Positions 7,038-15,994 of a stretch of DNA of 41,407 bases are shown piece by piece. Source of the stretch: an uncultured Clostridia bacterium (lineage in GTDB: Bacteria; Bacillota; Clostridia; TANB77; CAG-508); assembly GCA_934183045.1 (NCBI GenBank), contig CAKPRW010000002.1:1-41407 (forward strand), given 5' to 3'. Positions within the stretch are counted from its first letter, which is position 1. Every line of letters begins with the position of its first letter. The notes beneath the pieces were generated by a model. That model was not told the origin of the DNA, searched no databases, and saw nothing but the letters and a program-made list of their open reading frames with translations. Position numbers and translations under genes: made by a program.

Positions 7038-8759
7038 TTGAAGGATAATTTTAAAAAATTTGTATTGTCTTTATATAAACCTGTTAAATATTTAACATTT
7101 GTTATGATAGGTAGTATGATAATTTCACAAATATTAGATTTAGTAAAACAATATATAATAAAAGGTATAATTGATTTACCAAGTATGGAGAATTTTCAAA
7201 TAACTGATTTATATAAAACTATCTTTATTTTGCTATGTGTTATTGTTTTAGAATTGATATTTTTTTATATTTCAAATATAACAAGAACCATTCATATGGT
7301 AAAAAAACAAACGCCATATATTTCAGAAAAATTATTTAATAATCTAGATAAAAAAACTTATTCGTTTTTTACGGATAATTATACAGGAAAAATATCAACT
7401 GCAATCAATGAAATAAATGATGAAGTTACTAATTTGAATACTCAAATAACAACTCAATTTATTTCATTATTGACTTCAATGATAAGTAGTTTAATTGTTT
7501 TATATACAATAAATATAAATATTTTTATTACTGCAACGATATTGTTTACTGGAATAATAATATCAAGGCTAATATATTTTTCTAAGAGATATTTACCATC
7601 AATAAAAAAGGCAGAAGAGTATAACAGAGAATATAATGGAATATTAAATGATGCTGTATTAAATTTTACATCACTTAGATTGTATAATGCAGTAGAGAAT
7701 TTTTCAAAAAACTTAAAGTCTAAAAAACAAGAAGCAAATATATATAGAAATAAAGCATCTACAAAAGAATTTACTTTTGGAGCGATAGCTAATGTTGTTT
7801 ATGTTGTAGTTTTGACTATTTTAATGATTTATTCAATTGCATTATTTAAAAACAATATGATGACATTAGGTAACTTTATATTTTTTATAAATGCTATGAT
7901 TTCTTTAAAGAGTCAAACTACTTCGTTTACATGGTCTTACATACATATAGGGGAAATTATGGTAAAATTGAAAAATAGTTATGAACTTTTGTATACTAAA
8001 GATAATGTACAAAATGATAATAAAAATGATATTCAAATATCCACAGGTAAAATCGAATTTAGAGATATGTCATTTAAATATAATAAAAGCTATGTTTTCG
8101 AAAATTTTGATTTGGAAATTAATGATAAACAAAAATTAGGTATTATAGGTGTTAGTGGAAGCGGGAAAACAACACTGGTTAATTTACTTTTTAAGTTTTA
8201 TACTCCTCAAGAGGGAAGTATTTTTATAGATAATAAAGATATATCAAACTATAATACAAATTCATTATATAATAATTTGACTTATGTACCTCAAGAAACA
8301 ATATTATTACATTCTACTATTTATGATAATATAAAAATAGCAAAGCCAGATGCAACAGACGAAGAGATATATAATGCAGCAAAAAAAGCTGAACTTCATA
8401 ACTTTATAGAAAGTCTAGAGGATAAATATAATACAATTGTTGGAGAACGAGGAATAAAACTTTCAGGTGGACAAAGACAGAGAATTGCATTAGCTAGAAT
8501 TTTCTTAAGAGATTCAAAAATTGTTATATTTGATGAAGCTACTAGTAGTTTAGATAATAATACAGAATTTAAAATACAAAAAAATATACACAAATATTTT
8601 AATGAACAAACTATTATATGTATAGCTCATAGATTATCAACATTAAAAGACATGGATAATATTCTAGTTATTGAAAAGGGGAGAATAGTAGACTATGGAA
8701 CCCCAGACTATATTATTCCTAAATATGATAATAAAGAATTTATGATAGAGGATATTTAA
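7038..8759 (+). CDS. ABC exporter, fused membrane and ATPase domains
   Basis: A 573-residue half-transporter (type IV ABC exporter). The N-terminal ~310 residues form the six-helix membrane domain. The ATPase domain has Walker A GVSGSGKTT at residues 371-379, signature LSGGQ at 475-479, Walker B IVIFDE ending at Asp499-Glu500, and a switch histidine in AHRLS. It begins with TTG at 7038, chosen because AAGGAG lies just upstream. It stands alone rather than paired with a second half-transporter, so it probably works as a homodimer. The substrate (lipid, peptide or drug) cannot be told from sequence. A strong terminator follows. Confidence 0.93.
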   Translation: MKDNFKKFVLSLYKPVKYLTFVMIGSMIISQILDLVKQYIIKGIIDLPSMENFQITDLYKTIFILLCVIVLELIFFYISNITRTIHMVKKQTPYISEKLFNNLDKKTYSFFTDNYTGKISTAINEINDEVTNLNTQITTQFISLLTSMISSLIVLYTININIFITATILFTGIIISRLIYFSKRYLPSIKKAEEYNREYNGILNDAVLNFTSLRLYNAVENFSKNLKSKKQEANIYRNKASTKEFTFGAIANVVYVVVLTILMIYSIALFKNNMMTLGNFIFFINAMISLKSQTTSFTWSYIHIGEIMVKLKNSYELLYTKDNVQNDNKNDIQISTGKIEFRDMSFKYNKSYVFENFDLEINDKQKLGIIGVSGSGKTTLVNLLFKFYTPQEGSIFIDNKDISNYNTNSLYNNLTYVPQETILLHSTIYDNIKIAKPDATDEEIYNAAKKAELHNFIESLEDKYNTIVGERGIKLSGGQRQRIALARIFLRDSKIVIFDEATSSLDNNTEFKIQKNIHKYFNEQTIICIAHRLSTLKDMDNILVIEKGRIVDYGTPDYIIPKYDNKEFMIEDI

Positions 8760-8828
8760 AAAAATATTAAAGTAGAATTATAAAATAATTGAAAAAATAC
8801 TGAAGGAGAGATAACTAATTATAATAAA

Positions 8829-8882
8829 AAATTCCCCTAATAATAAAATATTGATTAATATTTTATTGTTAGGGGAAAAGTA
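8829..8882. terminator. Long bidirectional hairpin terminator
   Basis: AATTCCCCTAATAATAAAAT pairs with its complement about 10 bases downstream (through TAGGGGAA), giving a stem of over 20 bp with A- and T-tracts. It separates the ABC exporter from the convergent gene. Confidence 0.75.
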
Positions 8883-8912
8883 GTTATGTATAAAATATTT
8901 ATTAATAATAAA

Positions 8913-9599
8913 TTATTTTAAAGAAAAAGAATTTAAAATGTCAGTAGATAATTTTTCATTATTGTCTATGTACGCAATTGAAAAACTAAATGCAGTATTA
9001 TTTTTTTCAGTAATAAATACAATATAGTTGTCATTAGTTTCAATGCTATATCCTTTTGTTCCACTACTTAATGTAACATATCCTTCTTTTTTTATATTTG
9101 TATAGAATTTTGAACCATCAGCTTTTTCTTTATTTTTTTCAGAATCTATTGTTTTTTCCATAGTAGTGTTGTTGAATTTAGTAATTACAACATCATTTCC
9201 ATTGTTATCACTAAAAAATTCAACCATATCGTTTGTCAATGAATATTGATGATTTGATAATGATGAAGGATAAGAAAATTCAATACCATATTCAGAATTT
9301 TCATATTTTTTATCTAATGTAGTTGTAGAAGTATCTACATTTGTATTTTGACTATTTTTGTTTTCATTAGAACTATTAGAATTTATGGTATTGTTTATTG
9401 AGTCTAATTTTCCTTGTAGATCACTTACAGTTCCATTTAAGTTTGTTACTTGTGATTGTAGTTCTGATGATTTTTCATTTGCTTCTATTTTTTCATTATA
9501 AAATTTATATATAAAAATAGCCATTACAGCAATTATAATTATTGCAATTATTAAGAAAAATGTTGATAAACTTATTTTTAGAGTTTTCTTTTCGTCCAT
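8913..9599 (-). CDS. Membrane-anchored protein with coiled coil and PsbP-like C-terminal domain
   Basis: A 228-residue protein with a short basic N-terminus, one membrane helix (about residues 9-30) and no cleavage site. A coiled-coil stretch (about 35-70) and a serine/asparagine-rich linker follow. The C-terminal beta-rich domain (about 95-228) opens with YENSEYGIEFSYPSS, typical of PsbP-like/DUF domains of Firmicutes surface proteins. It is predicted to sit in the membrane with the C-terminal domain outside. The start at 9599 follows AAAGGTGG. Function is unknown. It lies downstream of the pseudouridine synthase gene on the same strand, about 100 bases away. Confidence 0.75.
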   Translation of the reverse strand: MDEKKTLKISLSTFFLIIAIIIIAVMAIFIYKFYNEKIEANEKSSELQSQVTNLNGTVSDLQGKLDSINNTINSNSSNENKNSQNTNVDTSTTTLDKKYENSEYGIEFSYPSSLSNHQYSLTNDMVEFFSDNNGNDVVITKFNNTTMEKTIDSEKNKEKADGSKFYTNIKKEGYVTLSSGTKGYSIETNDNYIVFITEKNNTAFSFSIAYIDNNEKLSTDILNSFSLK

Positions 9600-9700
9600 T
9601 TTTTCACCACCTTTCTTTGTAAAAATTTTTCTATGATTTTATTTTATCATTTATACTTTTTTAAGACAATATATTTTTTATTTAATATACTTTATATAAA

Positions 9701-10582
9701 TTAATAAATTTTATTTTTTCCCGTAAATGAATCTAATACAAATTCTGTTCCATTTAGATAGTTCAGTATACCACTATCAGTTTTAAAATTGAATTTTAAT
9801 GAATAGCTACAAAGCATTTGATATTTTTTACTAAATTTTTTATTGATTTCATTAATTCCATATTTTCCATCACCAATTATAGGAAAACCAAGATAGGCTA
9901 GATGTGCACGAATTTGATGTGTTTTCCCGGTTGGAATTTGAACATCTAAAAGACAAGTGTTATTAGGGTTTGTTTCTAAAATGTTATAAATAGTAGTTAT
10001 TTTTTGATATCCTTTTTTAAATGTATCGCTTATATAAACTAATGATTTTTTGGTATCTTTAAAAAGATATGCATCACATTTTTTGAATTTTTCTTTTGGG
10101 ATTCCATATACAAGTGCTAGATAGTGTTTTTCAATTTCATGATTTTTAAACTTGTCAAAAAGAATGTTTAAAGATATTTCGTTTTTGGCAAATAGAATTA
10201 AACCAGTAGTGTTTCTATCAAGTCTATGGCAAGGCATTGGTTTGTAAGGACAATAAGAATATTTTTTATGTACTAAATTAGTTAAGCTATTATTACCAGT
10301 CACTTCTATTCCTGCAGGTTTATTAATTAATACGATATTATCATCTTCGAAAAAGATTTCTAAATCAAGTTTTGACTCTAACATTTGATCAGATATATAT
10401 ACTAATATTTCGTCACCTGTATATATAGAAATATTTTCATTTGTTCTTTTTCCATTTATTTTAATATCTTTTTTTCGAAGAGTTTTATAAAATAAATTTT
10501 GAGACAAATTTGGTATATTATCCAATAAAAATTTGTTTAGTTTTTTTCCATTATATTTTTCGGTTACAATTAATTTTTTCAT
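9701..10582 (-). CDS. RluA-family pseudouridine synthase
   Basis: A 293-residue enzyme that converts uridine to pseudouridine in rRNA or tRNA. The N-terminal ~70 residues form an S4-like RNA-binding domain. The catalytic domain has HRLDRNTTG at residues 119-127, with Asp122 as the catalytic aspartate, and the later KTHQIRAHLAYLGFPIIGD motif typical of RluA/RluC/RluD. Which position it modifies cannot be told; the N-terminal S4 domain argues for an RluC/RluD-like rRNA enzyme. It appears to be a single gene on the minus strand, divergent from groES. Confidence 0.92.
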   Translation of the reverse strand: MKKLIVTEKYNGKKLNKFLLDNIPNLSQNLFYKTLRKKDIKINGKRTNENISIYTGDEILVYISDQMLESKLDLEIFFEDDNIVLINKPAGIEVTGNNSLTNLVHKKYSYCPYKPMPCHRLDRNTTGLILFAKNEISLNILFDKFKNHEIEKHYLALVYGIPKEKFKKCDAYLFKDTKKSLVYISDTFKKGYQKITTIYNILETNPNNTCLLDVQIPTGKTHQIRAHLAYLGFPIIGDGKYGINEINKKFSKKYQMLCSYSLKFNFKTDSGILNYLNGTEFVLDSFTGKNKIY

Positions 10583-10730
10583 GACAATATTATATAATTT
10601 ATGAATAAAAAAGGCAAGTTAACAAATAGAAAAAACAAATACTAGAAAAGTAAGAAAAAATTTAGGCATATATATTTTTTTCAAACATAAAATAGATATG
10701 TGAACTTTGTGTGAAAAATACAAAAAAGTA

Positions 10731-10787
10731 TTGACAATTTAATTAAATGGGTATAAATTATTAGCAGTCATTCAATAAGAGTGCTAA
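10731..10787 (+). promoter_or_regulatory. groESL promoter with CIRCE operator
   Basis: TTGACA (10731-10736) is followed by a -10 region around 10752-10759. The CIRCE element is at 10761-10787: TTAGCAGTC, nine bases, GAGTGCTAA. It matches the HrcA-binding consensus except that position 7 of the left arm is G instead of C. This implies heat-shock control by HrcA, encoded outside the window. Confidence 0.92.
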
Positions 10788-10809
10788 AATCTAAAGGAGG
10801 TAATGTGAA

Positions 10810-11091
10810 ATGATCAAACCATTAGGTAGTAGAGTGTTAATAAAAATGAAAGAAGGCGAAGAAAAAACTAAAAGTGGAATAATTCTATCAGGAGCAGCAC
10901 AAGAAAAACCACAAATAGCAGAAATAATTGAAGTTGGACCAGGAGAAATGGTAGACGGAAAATTAGAAGCAATGAATGTAAAAAAAGGTGACAATGTTAT
11001 AGTAAGTAAATATTCAGGAACAGAAGTTAAATATGAAGGAGAAGAATACATAATAGTAAAACAAGATGATATATTAGCAATTGTAGAATAA
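10810..11091 (+). CDS. groES: Co-chaperonin GroES (Hsp10)
   Basis: A 93-residue co-chaperonin that caps the GroEL cylinder during ATP-driven protein folding in the cytosol. The sequence is canonical: IKPLGSRVLIK at the N-terminus, the mobile loop EEKTKSGIILSGAAQEKP around residues 16-33 and the C-terminal EEYIIVKQDDILAIVE. The start follows AAAGGAGG. It is the first gene of the CIRCE-controlled groES-groEL operon, 112 bases before groEL. Confidence 0.97.
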   Translation: MIKPLGSRVLIKMKEGEEKTKSGIILSGAAQEKPQIAEIIEVGPGEMVDGKLEAMNVKKGDNVIVSKYSGTEVKYEGEEYIIVKQDDILAIVE

Positions 11092-11130
11092 TTTGTTGAT
11101 AATTAGATTGAAAAATATAAATAAAAGGAT

Positions 11131-11195
11131 AAGGAGTGTCCCTGAATCCCACTAAAAGGGAATTTAAGGAACGTCCCAAAATCCCGGAAAGGAAG
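11131..11195 (+). repeat. Dispersed repeat element, copy 1 (groEL leader)
   Basis: GGAGTGTCCC (11133-11142) and GGAACGTCCC (11168-11177) flank a small hairpin (ATCCC...GGGAAT), followed by AAATCCCGG. A second copy sits just before dnaE at 26085-26150 with the same order and spacing but a different, stronger central hairpin. Both end immediately before the ribosome binding site of the downstream gene. Confidence 0.7.
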
Positions 11196-11203
11196 GATAA
11201 TAA

Positions 11204-12844
11204 ATGGCAAAGGTTATTAGATTTGGAGAAGACGCTAGAAAGTCTTTATTAGAAGGTGTTAATAAATTAGCAGATACTGTTAAGGTTACATTAGGACCAA
11301 AAGGAAGAAATGTTGTTTTGGATAAGAGTTTTGGAGCACCATTGATTACAAATGATGGTGTAACAATTGCAAAAGAAATTGAATTAGAGGATAAGTTTGA
11401 AAATATGGGAGCTCGTTTAGTAAAGGAAGTTTCTACAAAGACAAATGATATTGCAGGGGATGGTACTACAACAGCTACTGTTTTAGCTCAAAGTATGATA
11501 AAAGAAGGTGTGAAAAATGTAGCTGCTGGTGCAGATCCTATGGCAATAAAAAGAGGAATTGATAAAGCTGTTAATGTTGCTGTTGATGGTTTAAGAGAAA
11601 TAAGTTCAGAAGTTAATGGAAAAGAAGATATAGCAAGAGTTGCTAGTATATCAGCCAATAATGAAGAAGTAGGAAAATTAATTGCAGATGCAATGGAAAA
11701 AGTATCAAAAGATGGTGTTATTACAATAGAAGAGTCAAAAACATCAAATACAGAATTAAATGTTGTTGAAGGAATGCAATTTGATAAAGGATATGTTTCA
11801 CCATATATGGTAACAGATACTGAAAAGATGGAAGCTGTTATAGATAATCCATATATTTTAATTACAGATAAAAAGATAAGTAATATTCAAGAAATATTAC
11901 CACTACTAGAAAATTTAATGCAACAATCTGGAAAATTAGTAATAATTTGTGATGATATCGAAGGAGAAGCTTTATCTACATTAGTATTAAATAAATTAAG
12001 AGGAGTTCTAAACGTAGTAGCTGTAAAAGCACCTGGATTCGGAGATAAAAGAAAAGCAATGCTTGAGGACATTAGCATATTAACAGGTGGAGAAGTAATT
12101 ACATCAGATTTAGGATTAGAATTAAAAGATACAACAATAGAACAATTAGGTAGAGCTAAACAAATTAAAGTACAAAAAGAAAATACAATAATTGTTGATG
12201 GATCAGGAGATAAAAAATTAATTGCTGATAGAGTAAATCAAATAAAAACTCAAATTACAGAAACACAAAGTGAGTATGATAAAGAACAATTACAAGAACG
12301 TCTAGCAAAAATGGCTGGAGGAGTTGCAGTAATTGGTGTAGGAGCAGCTACAGAAGTAGAAATGAAAGACAGAAAATTAAGAATAGAAGATGCATTATCA
12401 GCTACAAAGGCTGCAGTTGAAGAAGGTATAGTTAGTGGTGGAGGAACAGCATTAATAAATGTAATACCTAAAGTAGAAAAATTAGTAGAAACATTAGATA
12501 ATGGAGAAAAATTAGGTGCTCAAATAGTTCTTAAAGCATTAGAAGAACCAGTAAAACAAATTGCTGTAAATGCTGGATTAGAACCAGCAGTAATAGCAAA
12601 CAAAGTAAAACAATCAGATATAGGTATTGGATTTGATGCTGCAACTGAACAATATGTTGATATGAAAAAATCAGGAATTGTTGATCCTACAAAAGTAACA
12701 AGAAGTGCACTTCAAAATGCTGCTTCAATTGCATCAATGGTACTTACAACAGAAAGTTTAGTAGCAGATGCTCCAGAAGAAAAAGGATGTAACTGTGGAG
12801 GACACGGAGACGGTATGCCAGCAGGAATGGATGGAATGTATTAA
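11204..12844 (+). CDS. groEL: Chaperonin GroEL (Hsp60)
   Basis: A 546-residue chaperonin subunit forming the double-ring folding chamber. Canonical features include the ATP-binding TLGPKGRNVVLDKSFG segment (about residues 29-44), GDGTTTATVLAQ (about 86-97) and GGGTALINV near residue 415. The C-terminal tail is glycine-methionine rich but unusual in carrying a CNCGG segment (CNCGGHGDGMPAGMDGMY). Length is normal. It follows groES in the HrcA/CIRCE operon; a dispersed repeat lies in the intergenic gap and the ribosome binding site is GGAAGG. Confidence 0.97.
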   Translation: MAKVIRFGEDARKSLLEGVNKLADTVKVTLGPKGRNVVLDKSFGAPLITNDGVTIAKEIELEDKFENMGARLVKEVSTKTNDIAGDGTTTATVLAQSMIKEGVKNVAAGADPMAIKRGIDKAVNVAVDGLREISSEVNGKEDIARVASISANNEEVGKLIADAMEKVSKDGVITIEESKTSNTELNVVEGMQFDKGYVSPYMVTDTEKMEAVIDNPYILITDKKISNIQEILPLLENLMQQSGKLVIICDDIEGEALSTLVLNKLRGVLNVVAVKAPGFGDKRKAMLEDISILTGGEVITSDLGLELKDTTIEQLGRAKQIKVQKENTIIVDGSGDKKLIADRVNQIKTQITETQSEYDKEQLQERLAKMAGGVAVIGVGAATEVEMKDRKLRIEDALSATKAAVEEGIVSGGGTALINVIPKVEKLVETLDNGEKLGAQIVLKALEEPVKQIAVNAGLEPAVIANKVKQSDIGIGFDAATEQYVDMKKSGIVDPTKVTRSALQNAASIASMVLTTESLVADAPEEKGCNCGGHGDGMPAGMDGMY

Positions 12845-12887
12845 TAACATAGATATTAATTTAAGAGAATAACATTTTAAATTATAA

Positions 12888-12920
12888 ATATAGCAGGCTA
12901 GTTTTACTAGCCTGCTATAT
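12888..12920. terminator. Hairpin between groEL and the convergent small gene
   Basis: ATATAGCAGGCTAG-TTTTA-CTAGCCTGCTATAT is a perfect 14-bp stem. It lacks a clear T-run on the plus strand, so termination efficiency is uncertain. Its right edge reaches the stop codon of the minus-strand gene. Confidence 0.6.
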
Positions 12921-13096
12921 TAGTTAATGTCTAAAATTACCTCTAAGTTTTCTGATGATGTAAGATAATAATATTGATTACTTAACTCTTCTATTTCTTT
13001 TTTTAATATTGCTACTTCTTTTTCTTTATTTTTTAGTTCTTCTTTTTTATCTTGTAATTGTTTCCATAATAGTTGTTTTTCTTGTTCTTTGTTCAT
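12920..13096 (-). CDS. Small coiled-coil protein, 58 residues
   Basis: The frame starts at ATG 13096 behind a strong AAAGGAGG ribosome binding site and encodes a highly charged helical protein. The first ~40 residues (NKEQEKQLLWKQLQDKKEEL onwards) form a heptad-patterned coiled coil, followed by a short QYYYLTSSENLEVILDIN tail. No membrane segment or cysteine is present. The strong ribosome binding site and consistent codon use support a real gene; the function is unknown. It is convergent with groEL and ends in the shared hairpin. Confidence 0.7.
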   Translation of the reverse strand: MNKEQEKQLLWKQLQDKKEELKNKEKEVAILKKEIEELSNQYYYLTSSENLEVILDIN

Positions 13097-13249
13097 AATA
13101 AATGCCTCCTTTAATGTTTTATATTATAACACTAAAAGCGAGGAAATTCAAGTTATATACTGCTTTTAGGCTTTACATTATATAACATATTAATACAGGA
13201 AGAAATGTAATATTAAAATTAATATTATTATTTAGAATATATAATTCTA

Positions 13250-13279
13250 TTGACTTTTTATAAAAAAAGATATTATAAT
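13250..13279 (+). promoter_or_regulatory. Promoter of the tRNA-Thr gene
   Basis: TTGACT (13250-13255), 18-base spacer, TATAAT (13274-13279), 33 bases before the tRNA. Confidence 0.7.
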
Positions 13280-13312
13280 AACTACGTATTAATAATGGAA
13301 AAATAATAATAT

Positions 13313-13388
13313 GCCAATATAGCTCAGTTGGTAGAGCAACGGATTCGTAACCCGTAGGTCGGCAGTTCGATTCTGCCTGTTGGCACCA
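13313..13388 (+). tRNA. tRNA-Thr (anticodon CGT, reads ACG)
   Basis: A 76-base cloverleaf with encoded CCA. Acceptor GCCAATA pairs with TGTTGGC (one T-G). The D-arm is GCTC...GAGC, the anticodon loop TTCGTAA, and the T-arm GGCAG-TTCGATT-CTGCC. The anticodon stem ACGGA/CCCGT has an A-C mismatch at the loop-closing 31-39 pair, which is unusual. The gene is single, with its own promoter and terminator. Confidence 0.92.
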
Positions 13389-13440
13389 AAGGATAATATT
13401 GTCGTACTAGACGAAAAAGATCTTCATCACCATAAATACA

Positions 13441-13486
13441 AAACCTTGTAATTACTGAATAATAGCAATTACAAGGTTTATTTTTG
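13441..13486 (+). terminator. Terminator downstream of tRNA-Thr
   Basis: AAACCTTGTAATT (13441-13453) and AATTACAAGGTTT (13467-13479) form a perfect 13-bp stem followed by a T-rich tract. Confidence 0.8.
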
Positions 13487-13597
13487 ACTTGAATAATGCA
13501 ATTTTAATGCAACTAGTTTTGTTGAAAAGTATACTTTTTTCTTAATAAAAGAACATCTATATAAAACGATGTGCTTTGGATAAATATCTATTATTTA

Positions 13598-14017
13598 TTA
13601 TTTGCCTTTTAACCATAATGTTATTAAAGTAGTTATAAAAGCTACAATAATAGGACAAAAAATAGATTTAAAAATAACTCTAAGTAAATTGAATATTTCT
13701 AACTTAAAATACATTCGACCGTCAGCTGTTAAGCGATACTTAGAATCTAAGCCGCTACTTATTAGTTTTAATTCATAAAGAAGATTTAAATCTTGTTGAA
13801 GTTGAGTAGAATCTGTAAATAAACTATATAATTCATCTGTAGTGATCAAATTGTTAGAATTGTATCCTTTATAAATTTTTTTAAATATTTTTCTAGGGTT
13901 ACCAACTAGAATATCTATATTCATAATAGCCTCACTTTCTAAAGATGTTAATGTATTGCCATCTTTTAAATTAATTAGATTCATTATTTTTGTTTTTATT
14001 AAAAGTTTATTTTTCAA
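13598..14017 (-). CDS. Hypothetical small protein with winged-helix-like region and C-terminal membrane helix
   Basis: I do not recognise the family. The longest frame gives 139 residues. The middle (about 45-110) alternates helices and short strands in a way reminiscent of a winged helix (ITTDELYSLF, QQDLNLLYELKLIS, YRLTADGRMYFKLE). Residues about 113-135 form one hydrophobic membrane helix, so the protein would be tail-anchored. The start is uncertain: neither the TTG at 14017 nor the ATG twelve codons in has a ribosome binding site. The ATG at about 13924 has a GAGG just upstream but would drop 31 protein-like residues. It lies 39 bases after the next gene on the same strand. Confidence 0.6.
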   Translation of the reverse strand: MKNKLLIKTKIMNLINLKDGNTLTSLESEAIMNIDILVGNPRKIFKKIYKGYNSNNLITTDELYSLFTDSTQLQQDLNLLYELKLISSGLDSKYRLTADGRMYFKLEIFNLLRVIFKSIFCPIIVAFITTLITLWLKGK

Positions 14018-14056
14018 TAAAAAATTTTAAATGTCAAATATGTATATTAGAGTATA

Positions 14057-14476
14057 TTAAAATTTTTCAGTTCTTTTAAGATGAATTGATAGATTCAGAC
14101 CTACAACCCAAAGGATCAAAAAGATACTAATTAATAATGAAATTGACATTTTAAATTTATCTCTTATTAAATTAGGATTTTCTTTAGAATAGAAGATGGT
14201 TGTAGAGTTACCTTCTTTTTTGAATAAAAAAGTCAAAACTCTATATTTATTAGTATAGTTGCCATATTTAATTTCGACATATTTATATTTAGTTGGACTA
14301 GAGTTATCAGTCAATCCATAATCTGTTTCTTCTATATTAGATGTAATTATTGCATTTGTTTTAATATAATCCCTAGTTCTATAGATTTCATAAAAATACG
14401 TAAATAATAAAAAGATAATTCCTAATATAGAAATTATAGATAAGAAGTTTATTAATTTTTTATTTTTATTATTCAT
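14057..14476 (-). CDS. Small membrane protein resembling DUF3592
   Basis: A 139-residue protein with two membrane helices (about residues 9-29 and 109-130) flanking a beta-rich segment (about 38-100). That segment contains YVEIKYGNYTNKYRV and a TIFYSKENPNLIRD motif, the layout of DUF3592-type proteins, where the YxPxNP-like motif is typical. Function is unknown. The start at 14476 follows AAGGAT. It appears co-transcribed with the tail-anchored protein downstream. Confidence 0.65.
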   Translation of the reverse strand: MNNKNKKLINFLSIISILGIIFLLFTYFYEIYRTRDYIKTNAIITSNIEETDYGLTDNSSPTKYKYVEIKYGNYTNKYRVLTFLFKKEGNSTTIFYSKENPNLIRDKFKMSISLLISIFLILWVVGLNLSIHLKRTEKF

Positions 14477-14667
14477 AAATATTAAGATCCTTTCATATTA
14501 AAAGTTTAACAATTGCATTATATAATAAAATTAAGAAAATTCATATATGTTTATAGGAATTTTTAATAAAATTAAATGTAATATTTTTATAGAGTTTCAA
14601 GTTGGCAATTTTTAATTATGTTATTAGTAATTTTTTTAATTATTGGAAAAAAACTTATATAATAATA

Positions 14668-14695
14668 GAAAACCACCCGTTTTACGGGTGGTCTT
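14668..14695 (-). terminator. Terminator of purM
   Basis: On the minus strand ACCACCCGTAAAACGGGTGGT followed by TTTTC: an 8-bp GC-rich stem with a 4-base loop, 40 bases after the purM stop. Confidence 0.75.
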
Positions 14696-14732
14696 AACTA
14701 CTTTAGGTATCATCAGATAATCGGAAAATGTT

Positions 14733-15923
14733 TTATTTTGTATAAACATGTGATCCGATTTTTACTCTGTTTTTGCCGTCGGTGGATCGTTCTGTATAGC
14801 CTAATATAGATGCTGGAATGTTATACTTTTCAGAATGTGAAATTACCTTTTCAGCATCGTCCAAGCTGCTTACGATTACTTCCATACCGATACCCATATT
14901 GAAAGTCTGGTACATATGTACATCATCAATTTTACGACTTTCCTGGATCGCTTTGAAAATAGGTGGAATTGCATCATTCAATTCATGTTTCACATAAGTT
15001 ATAGACTTACCAAAGTTGATGGATTTAGTAAGTCCGCCGCCAGAACAATGGATAATGCCGTTTACAGAAATGTCATCCTGCAATATGTCGCGTATTACAG
15101 GGACATAAGTCCGTGTAGGGGACAAAATTGCTTCGGCTACTGTAAGCGATGAACCTTCCAACGTATCTTCGAGACGATAAGGCCCGCAAAACAATTTTTC
15201 CGGATCGATAGTTCCGTCCATGGTTTCCTTATACTTGCGATAATAAGGACTCAGAAGAGCGTTTATTGCAAGAGTAAGACCATTACTTCTGATGCCTGAG
15301 TTTTCATGATCTTCATAACTGCTCTGACCATAAGAAGCAAGCCCGACGATATAGTCATTAGATCCAATATTACTGCAATCGATAATGCTATCTTTTGCAA
15401 TGGTTGCACTTGCAGTAACGTCAATGCCCATTGTGGTTGTATAACTGCCAACATCAGCGGTTTCACCACCAGCATTGTATAAGTTGATACCTAAATCTTT
15501 CATTTTACTGAAAAATTTAGAATATCCGTAGATGATTTTCTCCAAAGCCTGATCATCTACTCTGCCAGAGTTACGAGCAATATGGTTTGAAATATAGATA
15601 TCATTTGTAATACCCACACAAGCCATATCATCGATGTTCATGACAATAGCATCTTGAGCAAGGTTTGACAGAAAATCAGAGCTTATTCCCTCAGCCATAG
15701 CTAAGTAAGCAACATTACTCTTGGTGCCAACTCCATCTGAATGGATTACCTGTGCATAATTAGATATGATTTCATCAGGTAAGATCCGTGGCATAGGAAC
15801 TATTTGGCAAAAAGCACCAGGATATAATCCTTTTGATAAGTGCTTTGTTGCCTTGTGAACAGCTGCCTTTTGTGATGATACCCCAAGTTCTGCATAGGGA
15901 TCATAATTAGTTTCTTTTCCCAT
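14733..15923 (-). CDS. purM: Phosphoribosylformylglycinamidine cyclo-ligase, Bacteroidetes-type
   Basis: A 396-residue AIR synthetase that closes the imidazole ring (FGAM + ATP to AIR) in purine synthesis. It shows the PurM-type DGVGTKSNVAY segment, the NIDDMACVG motif (about residues 98-106), GGETADVG and CSGGGLTKS. Length and wording, for instance KGLYPGAFCQIVP and LSPTRTYVPVI, follow the ~390-residue Bacteroidetes form rather than the ~340-residue Firmicutes form; this is my recollection of the family. GC content is much higher than the neighbours, CGG is used for two arginines, and no other pur gene is adjacent. These signs indicate horizontal transfer. The start follows AAAGGAGG. A consensus promoter and palindrome lie upstream. 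Confidence 0.92.
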   Translation of the reverse strand: MGKETNYDPYAELGVSSQKAAVHKATKHLSKGLYPGAFCQIVPMPRILPDEIISNYAQVIHSDGVGTKSNVAYLAMAEGISSDFLSNLAQDAIVMNIDDMACVGITNDIYISNHIARNSGRVDDQALEKIIYGYSKFFSKMKDLGINLYNAGGETADVGSYTTTMGIDVTASATIAKDSIIDCSNIGSNDYIVGLASYGQSSYEDHENSGIRSNGLTLAINALLSPYYRKYKETMDGTIDPEKLFCGPYRLEDTLEGSSLTVAEAILSPTRTYVPVIRDILQDDISVNGIIHCSGGGLTKSINFGKSITYVKHELNDAIPPIFKAIQESRKIDDVHMYQTFNMGIGMEVIVSSLDDAEKVISHSEKYNIPASILGYTERSTDGKNRVKIGSHVYTK

Positions 15924-15966
15924 AGAAGCCTCCTTTAATAATTAAATGCAGACTGCGAGTTACATA

Positions 15967-15986
15967 TATTTGGAATATACCAAATA
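15967..15986. promoter_or_regulatory. Palindromic operator candidate upstream of purM
   Basis: TATTTGG-AATATA-CCAAATA, a perfect 7-bp inverted repeat just downstream of the purM -10 box, around the expected transcription start. Its position suits repressor binding. I cannot name the regulator. Confidence 0.55.
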
Positions 15987-15994
15987 CTTTTTAA

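Noticed and set aside
13313..14476. Integrated element using the tRNA-Thr as attachment site
   Set aside because: No integrase gene is present and I found no direct repeat of the tRNA 3' end downstream; the two following small genes have host-like composition.
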